Counted from the stretch's first letter, positions 47,713 to 56,967 are shown. The stretch: DNA of 64,000 nt from Bacteroidaceae bacterium (GCA_017645305.1 JAGCPD010000038.1:1-64000); one strand, 5' to 3'. The notes: generated by a model not told the origin, from the letters alone. Made by a program: numbers and translations.

Positions 47713-49838
47713 GGTAATTTACCATTTACCCATTTACTATTTACAATTTGCCTGCCGCTGAGGTCATAGATGCCTGTGCGCTCAGTTTTTTGTTCGCAAG
47801 CCACTCCACTGATGGCGGTTGGCGAATCATATTCGATGGAGGCAAGCGAGAAGCCTGAGTCAGCACCCGTGATGTGAACACGGAAGATGAAGCGCGCCAT
47901 AGCCTCCTTGCCGTTAGCCTGTTTATAGCGTAGAATCTGACCTATGGTATAGTCCTGGCCAACAGAGAGCTTGTCAGGATACTGGCCGATGGAGAACGTC
48001 AGGCTGGCAGGAGCGAACTCGCTGTAAAGGTAACCGTTGGCATACTCGGTAACGCTACCTGAGGCGTTGAACCAATGGCCATAGCCGTTAGCCGTGCTAC
48101 CACGATTGACGCGGACCTGCGTCTTGGGGTTCATGGGATAGAACATCATCCTGCCTACGCTCGGACCACTGGAGGCCCACGACTGCAGAAGGTCGGCTAT
48201 ATCGCTGGGTTGTATCTGGAAGGCCGTACCTATCATGGCCTGCGCCTGTCCCGTCACATTCACCGCCACAGGATCGTAGTTGTCGCGCAGAGGCAGGTTA
48301 ACATCATAGGTCAGCGTGATGTCAGCCACCTCGCGCCCATCAATCACTGGTGACATATAGACCTGAGCACGAGCCCCCAGTCCAGTGCCCTCAAGACGGA
48401 AGCGATATGGCCACTGACAATCGTTGTTGACGTTGTCATCCCACTTATGCGCCACATAGCTGGTAGGAGCAGGCAGAACAACGAGCCACAGCTGCTTGGT
48501 ATCTGACGGAACGGTGATGCTGACCTCGCAAGTGGCTTCAGCATTACCCGTGCAATAGAGCGAATCTTGCTGGACATACTGGCGCGAACCATCGTTCAAC
48601 AGAGCCACATAGCCCAGACGGAAACCACGATTAGTAGCGTTGGAGGGACGAATAAAGGAGGTGCGCGTGGTCTTGACCCACTGGGCATCGACGTTCATCA
48701 TCTCCGCAGGGTCGTCCTGTGCCAACTTCGCTCCAGCCGGAAGAGCGGTGAAACGGGTAGTGACAACAGTACCTTCTGCTGGCACCTCCAAGGGAATGAT
48801 GTTGAAGCCCGATGCCTCTGGTGCCGATGCCAGAGCGACTTGATAGGCCGTATCACCCAAAGCCACACAGCGATAGTCAAAGTCGCCCACAAAAGGAGTG
48901 CCATAGTCACGACAAGCGTCAAGATCCCACGTGACGCAATGCGCGGCATAGTCATAATAGAGACGGAAGAGTGTTTTGGCATTGAGGTGCTTGAGTTTCA
49001 TCAGTGCCTGGTTGAAATCCGTGCCGCTGCCGCTCGTCTGCCCCGTCATGGGCTGGTTCCACACCTGAGCCACCGTTGTGATGTCGTCATAAAGCTCGCA
49101 AAGATAGTAATGCAGCCAGTAGCTCTGATAGCGGTGCCATTCGTGCGAGAAAGCCAGGTTGTGGCTCTTGCGGAAGACCGAGATGCTCTGGTTGAACATC
49201 TCACTGGGATACGACTGTGCAGCCTGCCACTGGGCCGTCTGTTCCCAGATAGCCTGACCGCTGCCGCAAGGCAGATGAAAACCCGTGTTATCGGTCTGGG
49301 AGTCCCGATGTCCGCCGTGTTCGGAGAAACACATATACTGGAAAGAGTGTCCCACCTCGTGCGCCACCGAATGGCCTACGGGCTTACAGGCCGACGGTCC
49401 CAGCCAAAGGGCGCTGATCTGATAGTCGTAGCCGCCACCATAGCACACCCAGTCGGTGGTGTGGTTGAGCAGTACCATAATCTTGTATTTCGACAAGTTC
49501 GAAGTCACTGGGTCAGCAAAGCCCAACTGGTTAATCTCCAAATCATAGAAAGCCTCACACTTCTGCAAAAGGTCCTGCTCATCTACCTTATAGGCCGAAG
49601 GTGACTCCGACGGCTTTTTCGTGCCATAACCCTTGTCCCAGAACACGATGACATTGTCGCTCTCAACGCTTCTGCTCTTCGACCACGTATATATGTTATC
49701 GGGGTCACTTTCTTTATAGAGCAGCGAGTCGCTGGGCCACGGATTCTTCCACTCGTTGGGAATATATACTGTTTTCTGTGCATACATGCGGGTAGCTGTA
49801 AGGATCAATAGTATCAGGATAGTGATGACTCTTTTCAT
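47667..49838 (-). CDS. Exported DUF6055 metalloprotease-like protein
   Basis: A 723-residue exported protein with a signal peptide (ITILILLILTATRMYA). The DUF6055 domain (~20-370) contains VAHEVGHSFQYM, an HExxH zinc site near 160, in a gluzincin-like environment with ETAQWQA (Glu ligand candidate in IWEQTAQ). Beta-sandwich regions follow to ~680. The end is the sorting-like tail GIYDLSGRQ...HGLIIMDGRK; the linker in the tail is encoded by a heptamer tract. Likely a cell-surface or secreted peptidase, maybe acting on host glycoproteins. No direct partner is adjacent; a promoter is at 49895-49902. Confidence 0.85.
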   Translation of the reverse strand: MKRVITILILLILTATRMYAQKTVYIPNEWKNPWPSDSLLYKESDPDNIYTWSKSRSVESDNVIVFWDKGYGTKKPSESPSAYKVDEQDLLQKCEAFYDLEINQLGFADPVTSNLSKYKIMVLLNHTTDWVCYGGGYDYQISALWLGPSACKPVGHSVAHEVGHSFQYMCFSEHGGHRDSQTDNTGFHLPCGSGQAIWEQTAQWQAAQSYPSEMFNQSISVFRKSHNLAFSHEWHRYQSYWLHYYLCELYDDITTVAQVWNQPMTGQTSGSGTDFNQALMKLKHLNAKTLFRLYYDYAAHCVTWDLDACRDYGTPFVGDFDYRCVALGDTAYQVALASAPEASGFNIIPLEVPAEGTVVTTRFTALPAGAKLAQDDPAEMMNVDAQWVKTTRTSFIRPSNATNRGFRLGYVALLNDGSRQYVQQDSLYCTGNAEATCEVSITVPSDTKQLWLVVLPAPTSYVAHKWDDNVNNDCQWPYRFRLEGTGLGARAQVYMSPVIDGREVADITLTYDVNLPLRDNYDPVAVNVTGQAQAMIGTAFQIQPSDIADLLQSWASSGPSVGRMMFYPMNPKTQVRVNRGSTANGYGHWFNASGSVTEYANGYLYSEFAPASLTFSIGQYPDKLSVGQDYTIGQILRYKQANGKEAMARFIFRVHITGADSGFSLASIEYDSPTAISGVACEQKTERTGIYDLSGRQIVNSKWVNGKLPHGLIIMDGRKVFKK
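47715..47750. repeat. Heptamer tract in the 3' end of the DUF6055 gene
   Basis: TAATTTA, CCATTTA, CCCATTTA, CTATTTA, CAATTTG: five units of 7 bp, one with an extra base. It encodes the NSKWVNGKL linker of the C-terminal tail. Confidence 0.82.
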
Positions 49839-49894
49839 TGCTTTGCCAGACTTGTTTAAGGTATTCTTTTGTAGATAATTTATCTTTCAGGTTA

Positions 49895-49902
49895 CAAAGT
49901 TA
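49895..49902 (-). promoter_or_regulatory. -7 box of the DUF6055 gene
   Basis: TAACTTTG on the minus strand, 56 bases before the ATG at 49838. Confidence 0.7.
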
Positions 49903-49913
49903 CACTTTTTTCA

Positions 49914-50152
49914 TAACTTTGTACCATTAAAACCTATAAATGTCTGCTTTACACTAATAACAAAGCGAGTACCGCCAGGTGAAATGGATGAACACATCGG
50001 AAGCAGAACCTGCCATTGATGCTGCAGCAAAGGTAGGGACAAGAAATGAAGCACGAAAAAGACAGTTTATTGCGCCGCTCAATAGTTATGTGACAGACAA
50101 ATCACGGTATTGTTTGGCAGTCATATCGGTAACGCGCTTAAAGTACCGATAG
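49914..50152 (+). other. Orphan promoter and possible gene remnant
   Basis: A plus-strand TAACTTTG box at 49914-49921 faces no gene. Downstream a 54-codon frame (49988-50152), starting MNTSEAEPAIDAAAKVGTRN, looks partly protein-like but runs antisense into the AraC gene. I read it as a promoter whose gene was lost, with a fragment left. No family could be assigned. Confidence 0.35.
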
Positions 50153-50940
50153 AAGGAGGTAGGCTCTGAGAAGCCGAGCAGGTAGGCGGTTTCCTGAAGC
50201 GTCTGTGTGGCACGCGTCTTAATGAGACGCTTGGCTTGTGCCGTCACGTATTGCTCTATCCATTCCGCTGGCGAGATGCCGGCGACAGCGCGGATGACTT
50301 TGCTGAGATGTTTGGGAGTGAGATTGAGCAGGTCGGCATAATACTGGATTTCGCGTGATATACGGTAGTGCTGTACCACGAGGTCGCAGAAGCGTTTGAA
50401 GATGTCTGCCTGTCGATTCACCATCAGTTGCCTGTCCTGCTCGCGACGGTAGAAGTTCAGGAATTCGTAGCCTACGGCCAACTGAGCCAACAGAACCTGA
50501 TAGCGGTTGGGCAGTTCCTCTTCTGTGTGGTTGGCGATGATGCAGAGCTGATCGACGATGGTCAGCAGGTGTGCGGCTTGTTGGTCAGTGAGGGAACATA
50601 CAGGGGTATAGTTGAATTTGTCGTAGTCATGGCTGAAAGTGTGGAAACGCAGGTCGTCAAACATTTTGGGCGATATGAAGAACACAGCATAGGAGAAATC
50701 TTCGGTGCAATCCATGGGGTGCATGATATGACCAGGCATGATGAATGCCAGATCGTTCTTGCGATGGGTGATAACGCGCATGTCGTACATAGCTCGTGCA
50801 CTACCGCTCAAGGTGAGTGTCAGAATGATGTACGGGAATACGTAGTCTTGATTGCTCGCTAAAAGACCATGTACATTGCGCACTATCACGATGCCGGATT
50901 GCCCAACGGCTTTTATCAGCTGCTCGCTATTATAATTCAT
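50086..50940 (-). CDS. AraC family transcriptional regulator
   Basis: A 284-residue regulator. The N-terminal sensing part contains LAFIMPGHIMHPMDCTEDFS, typical of cupin-type AraC proteins. The C-terminal DNA-binding domain shows two helix-turn-helix units: YYADLLNLTPKHLSKVIRAV and ETAYLLGFSEPTSFYRYFKR, ending VTDMTAKQYRDLS. The -7 box lies 10 bases before the ATG. It is divergent from the large anchor-domain protein gene, which it may regulate. Confidence 0.92.
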   Translation of the reverse strand: MNYNSEQLIKAVGQSGIVIVRNVHGLLASNQDYVFPYIILTLTLSGSARAMYDMRVITHRKNDLAFIMPGHIMHPMDCTEDFSYAVFFISPKMFDDLRFHTFSHDYDKFNYTPVCSLTDQQAAHLLTIVDQLCIIANHTEEELPNRYQVLLAQLAVGYEFLNFYRREQDRQLMVNRQADIFKRFCDLVVQHYRISREIQYYADLLNLTPKHLSKVIRAVAGISPAEWIEQYVTAQAKRLIKTRATQTLQETAYLLGFSEPTSFYRYFKRVTDMTAKQYRDLSVT

Positions 50941-50950
50941 ATTTTGTCTG

Positions 50951-50958
50951 CAAAAGTA
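50951..50958 (-). promoter_or_regulatory. -7 box of the AraC gene, very close to the start
   Basis: TACTTTTG on the minus strand, 10 bases before the ATG at 50940. Confidence 0.6.
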
Positions 50959-51046
50959 ATGCCTTTTTGTGGTTCATGCAAGAAAAAAGCGACATATTGT
51001 CATAAAAAAATCCTTAATTGTTAGTGTGAAGACATAGTGAATGCTG

Positions 51047-51054
51047 TACTTTTG
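51047..51054 (+). promoter_or_regulatory. -7 box of the choice-of-anchor protein gene
   Basis: TACTTTTG, start codon about 40 bases downstream. Confidence 0.55.
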
Positions 51055-51092
51055 TGGAGAAAAAACAAGATAAATATTAACTCTAACACATA

Positions 51093-54000
51093 ATGATAAT
51101 GAAGACAAAACAATTACTATTTTCCGTATTCCTCCTGCTCGTGGGAGTAAGCATGCAGGCTCAGTCCATTGATACCGAGCAGATGGACGAGCGGTTTTAT
51201 GACAACAAGATGCCTTACGGCTGGTTTGCCGAGGGCTGGAAGGTTGATGACGGTAAGGTCAAGTGTAAAGCCACCGACGAGTCTTCGGGCTTCGACATGA
51301 GCCAGATGATGAACATGAACCCCGGGGAGAACGGAACTCCCAACATGATGCAAGGCATGTTTGGCGGTCCGCGCTACAGGACGTACCTGCTCACCCCTCC
51401 CGTAGAAGCGAAGGAAGGTGAAAATCTGGTGTTCTATGCCAAGAAGACCAGCGGTGACGCCAATGGCATGGGCTTCAGTTTCGACATGAAGGCCATCATG
51501 GGCATGACGGACACCATCTTCGTAGTGGAGCGCTCGGTGTACGGGCGGAACCAGTGGGTGCGCGTGGGCGACTATACGACGACGCTCACTGACAAATTCC
51601 AGAAGTGCACCATCTCAGGCACGCCGAAGGGTGAATACCGTTTCCGCTTCGTGTCGTATGTCAATGCTGAGATTGACGACGTGGTCGGCTTCCACATCGA
51701 CAGCGAGGCTCCCGACTTGCTGGTGACTATTGACAGTCTTCACACCCGCTTTGTAGATTACAGCGTGTGCGACAAGGACAGTACTAAAGAGTTCATCGTC
51801 ATCAATACCGGTACGGGTACGCTGAAGGTAAACATTTCGTCGAGAGATCCAGAACTGTTCAGCGTTGACAAGAGCCATTTCGACATTGCTGCCGGCGATT
51901 CTGCAAAGTTGAACGTCACTTTCCACTATGCCAAAGGTACGATAGGAAAGAATGAGTCCATGATTAATTTCATTTGTGAGGATAGCCGTCTGTTTGGCAC
52001 AAGCATCACCGTTGCTGCTCTCATCACCGACCCGGAGGTGTGGGCTACCGACTTCAATGATAACCAGATGCCTTTCGGTTGTTATGGCGAAGGCTTCGTG
52101 GTCAAGGAAGGCGTGGCTACGCACTATAATCCTGCTGGCGGCGGTATGGCTGCTATGGCTGCCATCTTTGGTGGCGGTGGTGCTACCGACTGGTTTATGA
52201 CGCCTCCGCTGACCATTCAGAACGCGAACGATGCTGTGGTCTTCTCGCTGAAGAATGGCGACGGCAGCTACAAGGGTCCCATCATCGACCCACAGGCTGC
52301 TGTGACCATCGAGAAGTCCGTTTATGGCAGCAACAAGTGGGAAAAGGTGGATGCTTACGAGCTGAAAGATACACTTTACCACACGAAATGGATTTCCTGG
52401 CTCCCGACAGGCGATTATCGCTTCCGCTTTGTCTCTGGCGACAGCCTCTGTATAGACAGCATTGCCGGCGGTCGTATCAGAATGGATGCCCCCGACCTGT
52501 TAGTGCGTCATAACGGAAAAGCTACGCAGACCGTGAACTACGGTATAGTCCGTGGCAACCAGACTAAGACGTTCCAACTCATCAATACAGGTACGTCTGC
52601 CTTGCAACTCTATGCCATGTCGAGCGATCCTACGTTCTATACCCTGAGTCAGCAGATGTTCGACATCGCCCCAGGCGAGTCGACTACCATTGACGTGACG
52701 TTTAACTACAACGCTGAGGCTCTGGGTGCCCACCAGGCAGCTCTCGTCCTGACACCGACTAACTGCCAGATAGCCACGCAGATGGTCTATCTCTCTGCTT
52801 ATATCACCTATGAAAATGCTTGGTCGGAAAACTTTGAGCAGGAGTTCGAAGTAGAGGAAGGCGATACCCCAGAGCTGCCCGTTGGCTGGACTACTACCGG
52901 TTGGCAGATTATCAAGGGTGGCGGTATGGACATGATGGCCATGATGGGCATGGGCGGTGGCGAGAAGTCGTGGGCTCCTCATACTGACAGCGACGCCTAC
53001 GAGCTTATCACCCCAAGCCTGCAAGCCAAGAAGGGCGACGTGTTGCGCTTCTATGCCGACATCAGTAGCGGCTGGCTTAACCTGTTCTACAAATGCGAGG
53101 GTGATGCCGACTGGACCTACCAGAATACCTATATCACAGCCGACTCCATCTACTTCATCGCACCGCTCACGGGCGTTTACCAACTGAAGTTCACCGGCAG
53201 CTCAGTAGCCGTCGATGACTTTATCGGTTTCCTGAAACCTATGCAAGGCGCATCCTTGATGGACGACAGCCAGTACGATGCCCAGAATGCCGAGGTGATA
53301 GAACACTTCAAGGGCCAGAAGGTAAACGTTTACTATGACCGCGCTCTTTCAGCTGAAAGCAAGGGCTACGGTTCATGGACTCCCAAGGCATATACCCTCT
53401 GTCTGCCTTACGAATTCCGCTTTGGTGAGCTCATAGAGCCTGGCAAGGTGAAGTTCTACCAGCTATCATTTGTCGATGACTACTACAAGCAGTTTGTATT
53501 TACCGCCGTGGCCGATGTGGCCGAAGCAGGAAAAGCATACCTGGCTGTGGTAGAACAGGGTGAGGTCAGCCTGAATGCGTATAATGTGGAACTGATGAGC
53601 ACAGAGACCACAGAGCAGACAGAGGGTACTGAGGTCAACGACTACGGTGATTGGTTCTTCAACGACAATCTGACGAAGGTGGGCCAGTGGGTCGGTAACT
53701 TCAAGAGCATCAGCGCCACAGAGGCTGACGACAAGAACCTGTACTGTCTGCTGGAGGACGGTTCCTGGGCACGCTTCACCTCAGCGGACAATGCAGACGC
53801 CAAGCTCAACCCCTTCCGTGGCTACTATCTCGCTGATGTAGCCGAGAGTGTTCCAGCCGCAGCACGCGCACAGGCAAAGGCAGGCAAGCAGTACCACACG
53901 CTGTTCAGCAATGCCGGCGTAACCAACGTAAGCGATAGCAACGTGCCCGATGCACTCAATATTCTCTATGAGGGCGACATCCCAACGCCTACAACCAATC

Positions 54001-54140
54001 CTACTGGCATCAATCCCATCATTCAGACTATTGAGGCCGACGGCACCAGTCGCTACTTCGACCTGCAGGGACGAATGCTTAATGGCAAACCCGACAGGGG
54101 GGTGTATATTGAGAACGGCAAGAAGTACGTCAACGACTAA
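51093..54140 (+). CDS. Large secreted protein with choice-of-anchor domains
   Basis: About 1015 residues; an ATG at 51099 (two codons later) is an equally good start. A signal peptide (LLFSVFLLLVGVSMQA) precedes three related jelly-roll units of the choice-of-anchor J type (~25-205, ~320-470, ~575-720), each opening with a phrase like YDNKMPYGWFAEGWKVDD. Between them are ASH/choice-of-anchor D beta-sandwich units with INTGTGTLKVNISSRDPELF and INTGTSALQLYAMSSDPTFY. Met- and Gly-rich loops (MMNMNPGENG, MDMMAMMGMGGG) interrupt units one and three. The C-terminus is YFDLQGRML...RGVYIENGKK. It is probably an adhesin or structural surface protein; no enzyme motif is visible. Confidence 0.82.
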   Translation: MIMKTKQLLFSVFLLLVGVSMQAQSIDTEQMDERFYDNKMPYGWFAEGWKVDDGKVKCKATDESSGFDMSQMMNMNPGENGTPNMMQGMFGGPRYRTYLLTPPVEAKEGENLVFYAKKTSGDANGMGFSFDMKAIMGMTDTIFVVERSVYGRNQWVRVGDYTTTLTDKFQKCTISGTPKGEYRFRFVSYVNAEIDDVVGFHIDSEAPDLLVTIDSLHTRFVDYSVCDKDSTKEFIVINTGTGTLKVNISSRDPELFSVDKSHFDIAAGDSAKLNVTFHYAKGTIGKNESMINFICEDSRLFGTSITVAALITDPEVWATDFNDNQMPFGCYGEGFVVKEGVATHYNPAGGGMAAMAAIFGGGGATDWFMTPPLTIQNANDAVVFSLKNGDGSYKGPIIDPQAAVTIEKSVYGSNKWEKVDAYELKDTLYHTKWISWLPTGDYRFRFVSGDSLCIDSIAGGRIRMDAPDLLVRHNGKATQTVNYGIVRGNQTKTFQLINTGTSALQLYAMSSDPTFYTLSQQMFDIAPGESTTIDVTFNYNAEALGAHQAALVLTPTNCQIATQMVYLSAYITYENAWSENFEQEFEVEEGDTPELPVGWTTTGWQIIKGGGMDMMAMMGMGGGEKSWAPHTDSDAYELITPSLQAKKGDVLRFYADISSGWLNLFYKCEGDADWTYQNTYITADSIYFIAPLTGVYQLKFTGSSVAVDDFIGFLKPMQGASLMDDSQYDAQNAEVIEHFKGQKVNVYYDRALSAESKGYGSWTPKAYTLCLPYEFRFGELIEPGKVKFYQLSFVDDYYKQFVFTAVADVAEAGKAYLAVVEQGEVSLNAYNVELMSTETTEQTEGTEVNDYGDWFFNDNLTKVGQWVGNFKSISATEADDKNLYCLLEDGSWARFTSADNADAKLNPFRGYYLADVAESVPAAARAQAKAGKQYHTLFSNAGVTNVSDSNVPDALNILYEGDIPTPTTNPTGINPIIQTIEADGTSRYFDLQGRMLNGKPDRGVYIENGKKYVND

Positions 54141-54207
54141 TTTCCCGATACACTGACCTTATTGCCGAGGAAATCGAAGCGATATAAGATATAATAAAAG
54201 CTTGAGA

Positions 54208-54252
54208 GTGGATAGAGCGGCATCGGCACTATCCGCTTTTCTTTTCATTTTT
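54208..54252 (+). terminator. Terminator after the choice-of-anchor gene
   Basis: An 8-bp stem GTGGATAG/CTATCCGC (one G-T pair) with a 13-nt loop, followed by TTTTCTTTTCATTTTT. Confidence 0.7.
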
Positions 54253-54288
54253 CCCCCGAAAGCAGAGGGTATTATCCAGAAATGTTCG

Positions 54289-54296
54289 TAACTTTG
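54289..54296 (+). promoter_or_regulatory. -7 box for the GH2 gene with a long leader
   Basis: TAACTTTG, 215 bases before the GH2 start at 54512, which gives an unusually long leader. Confidence 0.55.
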
Positions 54297-54511
54297 TGGC
54301 AGATTTAATAATAACTGATTCAAGTTTCGTATGTTTAGTAGATATAAGAAGATAAAGGAAGATATGCCGCTTTCAGCGGCGAAGATAGAGGACAATACCT
54401 CTGGAAGTTGGTTATTCGCTTCCCAAACTAACGTCTTCTATCTACTTCTATCTTCTTCTAACTCCCTCTATCTACTTAGCAAGCGAAGCTTGCGAAACTT
54501 AAATAACTGAT
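54297..54511 (+). other. Structured leader with inverted decamer repeats and hairpins
   Basis: The region holds a purine-rich arm (54337-54365, with AGTAGATATAAGAAGATAAA) and a pyrimidine arm (54435-54477) made of 10-bp units such as TCTACTTCTA and TCTTCTTCTA, which pair over much of their length. Between and after them are three perfect hairpins: GCCGCTTTCAGCGGC (54366-54380), AGAGG/CCTCT (54387-54402) and GCAAGCGAAGCTTGC (54479-54493). No protein is encoded. Confidence 0.6.
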
Positions 54512-56863
54512 ATGAAGAGGATTTTGATTACAACAATGCTGGTCATCGCAGCGATTTCAGCATCAGCACAGACAAAGCAGCTGTTTGACTTCGGCTGGCA
54601 GTTTACACATAACGGGAAAACGCAGACCGTTGACCTGCCGCACGACTGGGACATCTTCGAAGGTCCCAATTCTGGCCAAGGTGCTACGAGAACTGGCGGC
54701 GGATGGTTCGAGGCCGGCAAGGGCGAATATCATAAACTTTTTACCATTGATAATGAAGAATGGGCAATGGATAATTCCTTGGTCAAGCTCCACTTCGAGG
54801 GCGTTTATCAGAAAGCTGAGGTCTTTGTGAACGGGCAGAAGGCTGGACAGCATCACTATGGCTACACACCGTTTACCGTTGATGTGACCCCATTCTTAAA
54901 GGTAAAAGGGTTAAAAGATAAAAAGGTAAAAGGAGTCTCGGCTGATGAGCTGAACGAGGTTGTTGTGAAGGTCGATAATAGTGAGCAACCCAACTGTCGC
55001 TGGTACAGCGGTTCTGGCATCTATCGCCATGTATGGCTCGAAACGATGCCCGCCCTACATATTGCTGAGAATGGTGTCTTCGTCACTACGCCGGAGGTGA
55101 GCGCCGACAAGGCGAAAGTGCAAGTGGAGGTGACGGTGCAGAATGAAGGCCACAATGACCAACAGGGCATCATTGAGGTGGAAGGTCAGCAGCAAGAAGT
55201 ATCGCTGAAAGCTGGAGAAAGCAAGGCTGTTACCTTTACTTACACCATCAGCAATCCCAAACTCTGGTCGCCAGATTCCCCTTACCTCTACACCGCGAGC
55301 GTTGCACTAAAGAACAATTCAGGCAACTCGTTGTCGAAAATAAAATTCGGAGTGCGCTCGTTCTCGTTCGATGCAGAAAACGGTTTCGTGCTCAACGGCA
55401 AGAAGGTGCTTATCAACGGAGCCTGCGTACACCACGATGACGGCGTGTTGGGTGCTATGGCCTTCGATGATGCAGAAATCCGCAAGGTGCGTCAGATGAA
55501 AGAGGCTGGCTTCAACCTCATCCGCACCAGCCATAATCCCACCACCCGCGCATTCCTCGATGCCTGCGACTCGATAGGTATGCTCGTCATCGACGAGGCC
55601 TTCGATGGCTGGCGCACACAGAAGAATCCCTTCGACTACTCGACCGTCATCGACTCCTGCTTCCGCGAGGACATCCATGCGATGGTACTGCGCGACCGCA
55701 ACCATCCAAGCGTTATCTCATGGAGTATCGGCAACGAGGTCATCGAGCGCAAGGACATCCGCGTGGTCTATACCGCCCGACAGATGAAGAAGGCCATCCA
55801 TGAATATGATACAACGCGCCCCGTTACGGAGGCCCTCTGTGCCTGGGACCGCGACTGGGAAATCTACGATCCACATGCCGAGGTGCTTGACGTGGTTGGC
55901 TACAACTATATGATTTTCAAACACACCAGCGACCATGAGCGCGACCCCAAGCGCGTTATCTGGCAGACGGAGAGCTATCCGCGCGATGCTTATATGAATT
56001 GGGCTACTGCTTATGTATATCCCTACGTCGTAGGTGACATCGTGTGGACAGGTCTCGACTATCTGGGCGAGAGTGGTATAGGCCGCAATTATTATAAAGG
56101 TGAACGCGAGGGCGAGTCGTGGATTCAGGGCGGACAGCCCGAATGGCACGGCGCTTCCTGTGGCGATGTCGATATCACGGGCTGGAGGAAACCGATAAGT
56201 CATTATAGAGAGATGCTGTGGAACGTGAATACACCACTCTATATGGCCGTTCGTGAGCCCGACGGCTACCACGGCGAGATTCACACGACGATGTGGAGCG
56301 TGTGTCCCACGTGGGAATCGTGGACATGGCCCGGCTGGGAAGGCAAGCCCATCATTGTGGAAATCTATACCAAGGCACCAGAAGTGAAACTGTATCTGAA
56401 CGACCGGCTCATCAACACGACGCAGGTGAACCGCGCGACGGAATATAAGGCTGTCTTTAGTGTAAACTACGAGCCAGGCACCCTGCGCGCTAAAGCCGGT
56501 GGCGAGAGCGTGACGCTTCAGACCGCTGGCGAACCTGCTCGCCTGCGTCTTACCCCCGACCGTACCGTGATGCAAGCCGACGGCCAGTCGCTCACCTTCG
56601 TTACTGTCGAAGTTCTTGACAAACAAGGCTTACTGGTCCCCGAAGCCGCCATCCCCTGCGAAGCAACTGTTAAGGGAGCAGGTAGGTTGTTAGCCTTCGC
56701 CTCTGCCGACCTGAAGGATACAGAGCCCTACACCTCGCCTCATGTAAAAACATGGAAAGGCCGCGCTCTCCTCGTTGTCCGCAGCACGCAGAAGAAAGGC
56801 TCCGTCAGCGTGAGCATCAAAAGCTCATTGCCCACCGCCAGTCTCTCACTGAAGAGCAAATAA
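54512..56863 (+). CDS. Exported GH2 beta-galactosidase (DUF4982-containing type)
   Basis: A 783-residue family 2 glycoside hydrolase with a signal peptide (ITTMLVIAAISASA). The jelly roll holds LPHDWDIFEGP and LHFEGVYQKAEVFVNGQKAG; the barrel has GACVHHDDGVLGAMAFDDAE, RTSHNPTTRAFLDACDSIGM, the acid/base Glu in WSIGNEVIERKD and the nucleophile in IWQTESYPRDAY. A DUF4982-like immunoglobulin domain follows (WTWPGWEGKPIIVEIYTKAP) and an invasin/GH2 C-terminal module. Such enzymes release beta-galactose, sometimes from glycosaminoglycans or plant polymers. Two stretches in the jelly roll, DNEEWAMDNS and KVKGLKDKKVKG, are encoded by tandem repeats and look like extra loops. Confidence 0.92.
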   Translation: MKRILITTMLVIAAISASAQTKQLFDFGWQFTHNGKTQTVDLPHDWDIFEGPNSGQGATRTGGGWFEAGKGEYHKLFTIDNEEWAMDNSLVKLHFEGVYQKAEVFVNGQKAGQHHYGYTPFTVDVTPFLKVKGLKDKKVKGVSADELNEVVVKVDNSEQPNCRWYSGSGIYRHVWLETMPALHIAENGVFVTTPEVSADKAKVQVEVTVQNEGHNDQQGIIEVEGQQQEVSLKAGESKAVTFTYTISNPKLWSPDSPYLYTASVALKNNSGNSLSKIKFGVRSFSFDAENGFVLNGKKVLINGACVHHDDGVLGAMAFDDAEIRKVRQMKEAGFNLIRTSHNPTTRAFLDACDSIGMLVIDEAFDGWRTQKNPFDYSTVIDSCFREDIHAMVLRDRNHPSVISWSIGNEVIERKDIRVVYTARQMKKAIHEYDTTRPVTEALCAWDRDWEIYDPHAEVLDVVGYNYMIFKHTSDHERDPKRVIWQTESYPRDAYMNWATAYVYPYVVGDIVWTGLDYLGESGIGRNYYKGEREGESWIQGGQPEWHGASCGDVDITGWRKPISHYREMLWNVNTPLYMAVREPDGYHGEIHTTMWSVCPTWESWTWPGWEGKPIIVEIYTKAPEVKLYLNDRLINTTQVNRATEYKAVFSVNYEPGTLRAKAGGESVTLQTAGEPARLRLTPDRTVMQADGQSLTFVTVEVLDKQGLLVPEAAIPCEATVKGAGRLLAFASADLKDTEPYTSPHVKTWKGRALLVVRSTQKKGSVSVSIKSSLPTASLSLKSK
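54744..54778. repeat. In-frame heptamer tract in the GH2 gene, 5 units
   Basis: CCATTGA, TAATGAA, GAATGGG, CAATGGA, TAATTCC; encodes a loop before the conserved LHFEGVYQ strand. Confidence 0.85.
54896..54935. repeat. Second in-frame tandem tract in the GH2 gene
   Basis: Units of 7 or 8 bp around GGTAAAA and GTTAAAA; encodes the Lys-rich VKGLKDKKVKG between PFL and the conserved VVVKVDNSEQPNCRW. Confidence 0.7.
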
Positions 56864-56867
56864 CTCC

Positions 56868-56960
56868 ATGCGGTTCTACACCAGCCATTGTACAGGAGAC
56901 AATGTGTTTGAGGTGATGAAATGCGTAATGGACGAACAAATTGGAACAACTATAGAATAA
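56868..56960 (+). pseudogene. 3' remnant of a metallo-beta-lactamase fold gene
   Basis: A 30-codon frame, MRFYTSHCTGDNVFEVMKCV and on to GTTIE. The phrase YTSHCTGDNVFEVMK is typical of the C-terminal end of MBL-fold hydrolases (last metal-binding His in HCTG), but the rest of the gene is missing. Either a remnant or a chance small frame; the fit to the family speaks for a remnant. Confidence 0.55.
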
Positions 56961-56967
56961 ATACGAC

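Noticed and set aside
48567..49604. 345-codon plus-strand frame in the DUF6055 gene
   Set aside because: Antisense shadow; the opposite strand has a signal peptide and HExxH motif.
55718..56626. 302-codon minus-strand frame in the GH2 gene
   Set aside because: Antisense shadow of a gene with both catalytic glutamates.
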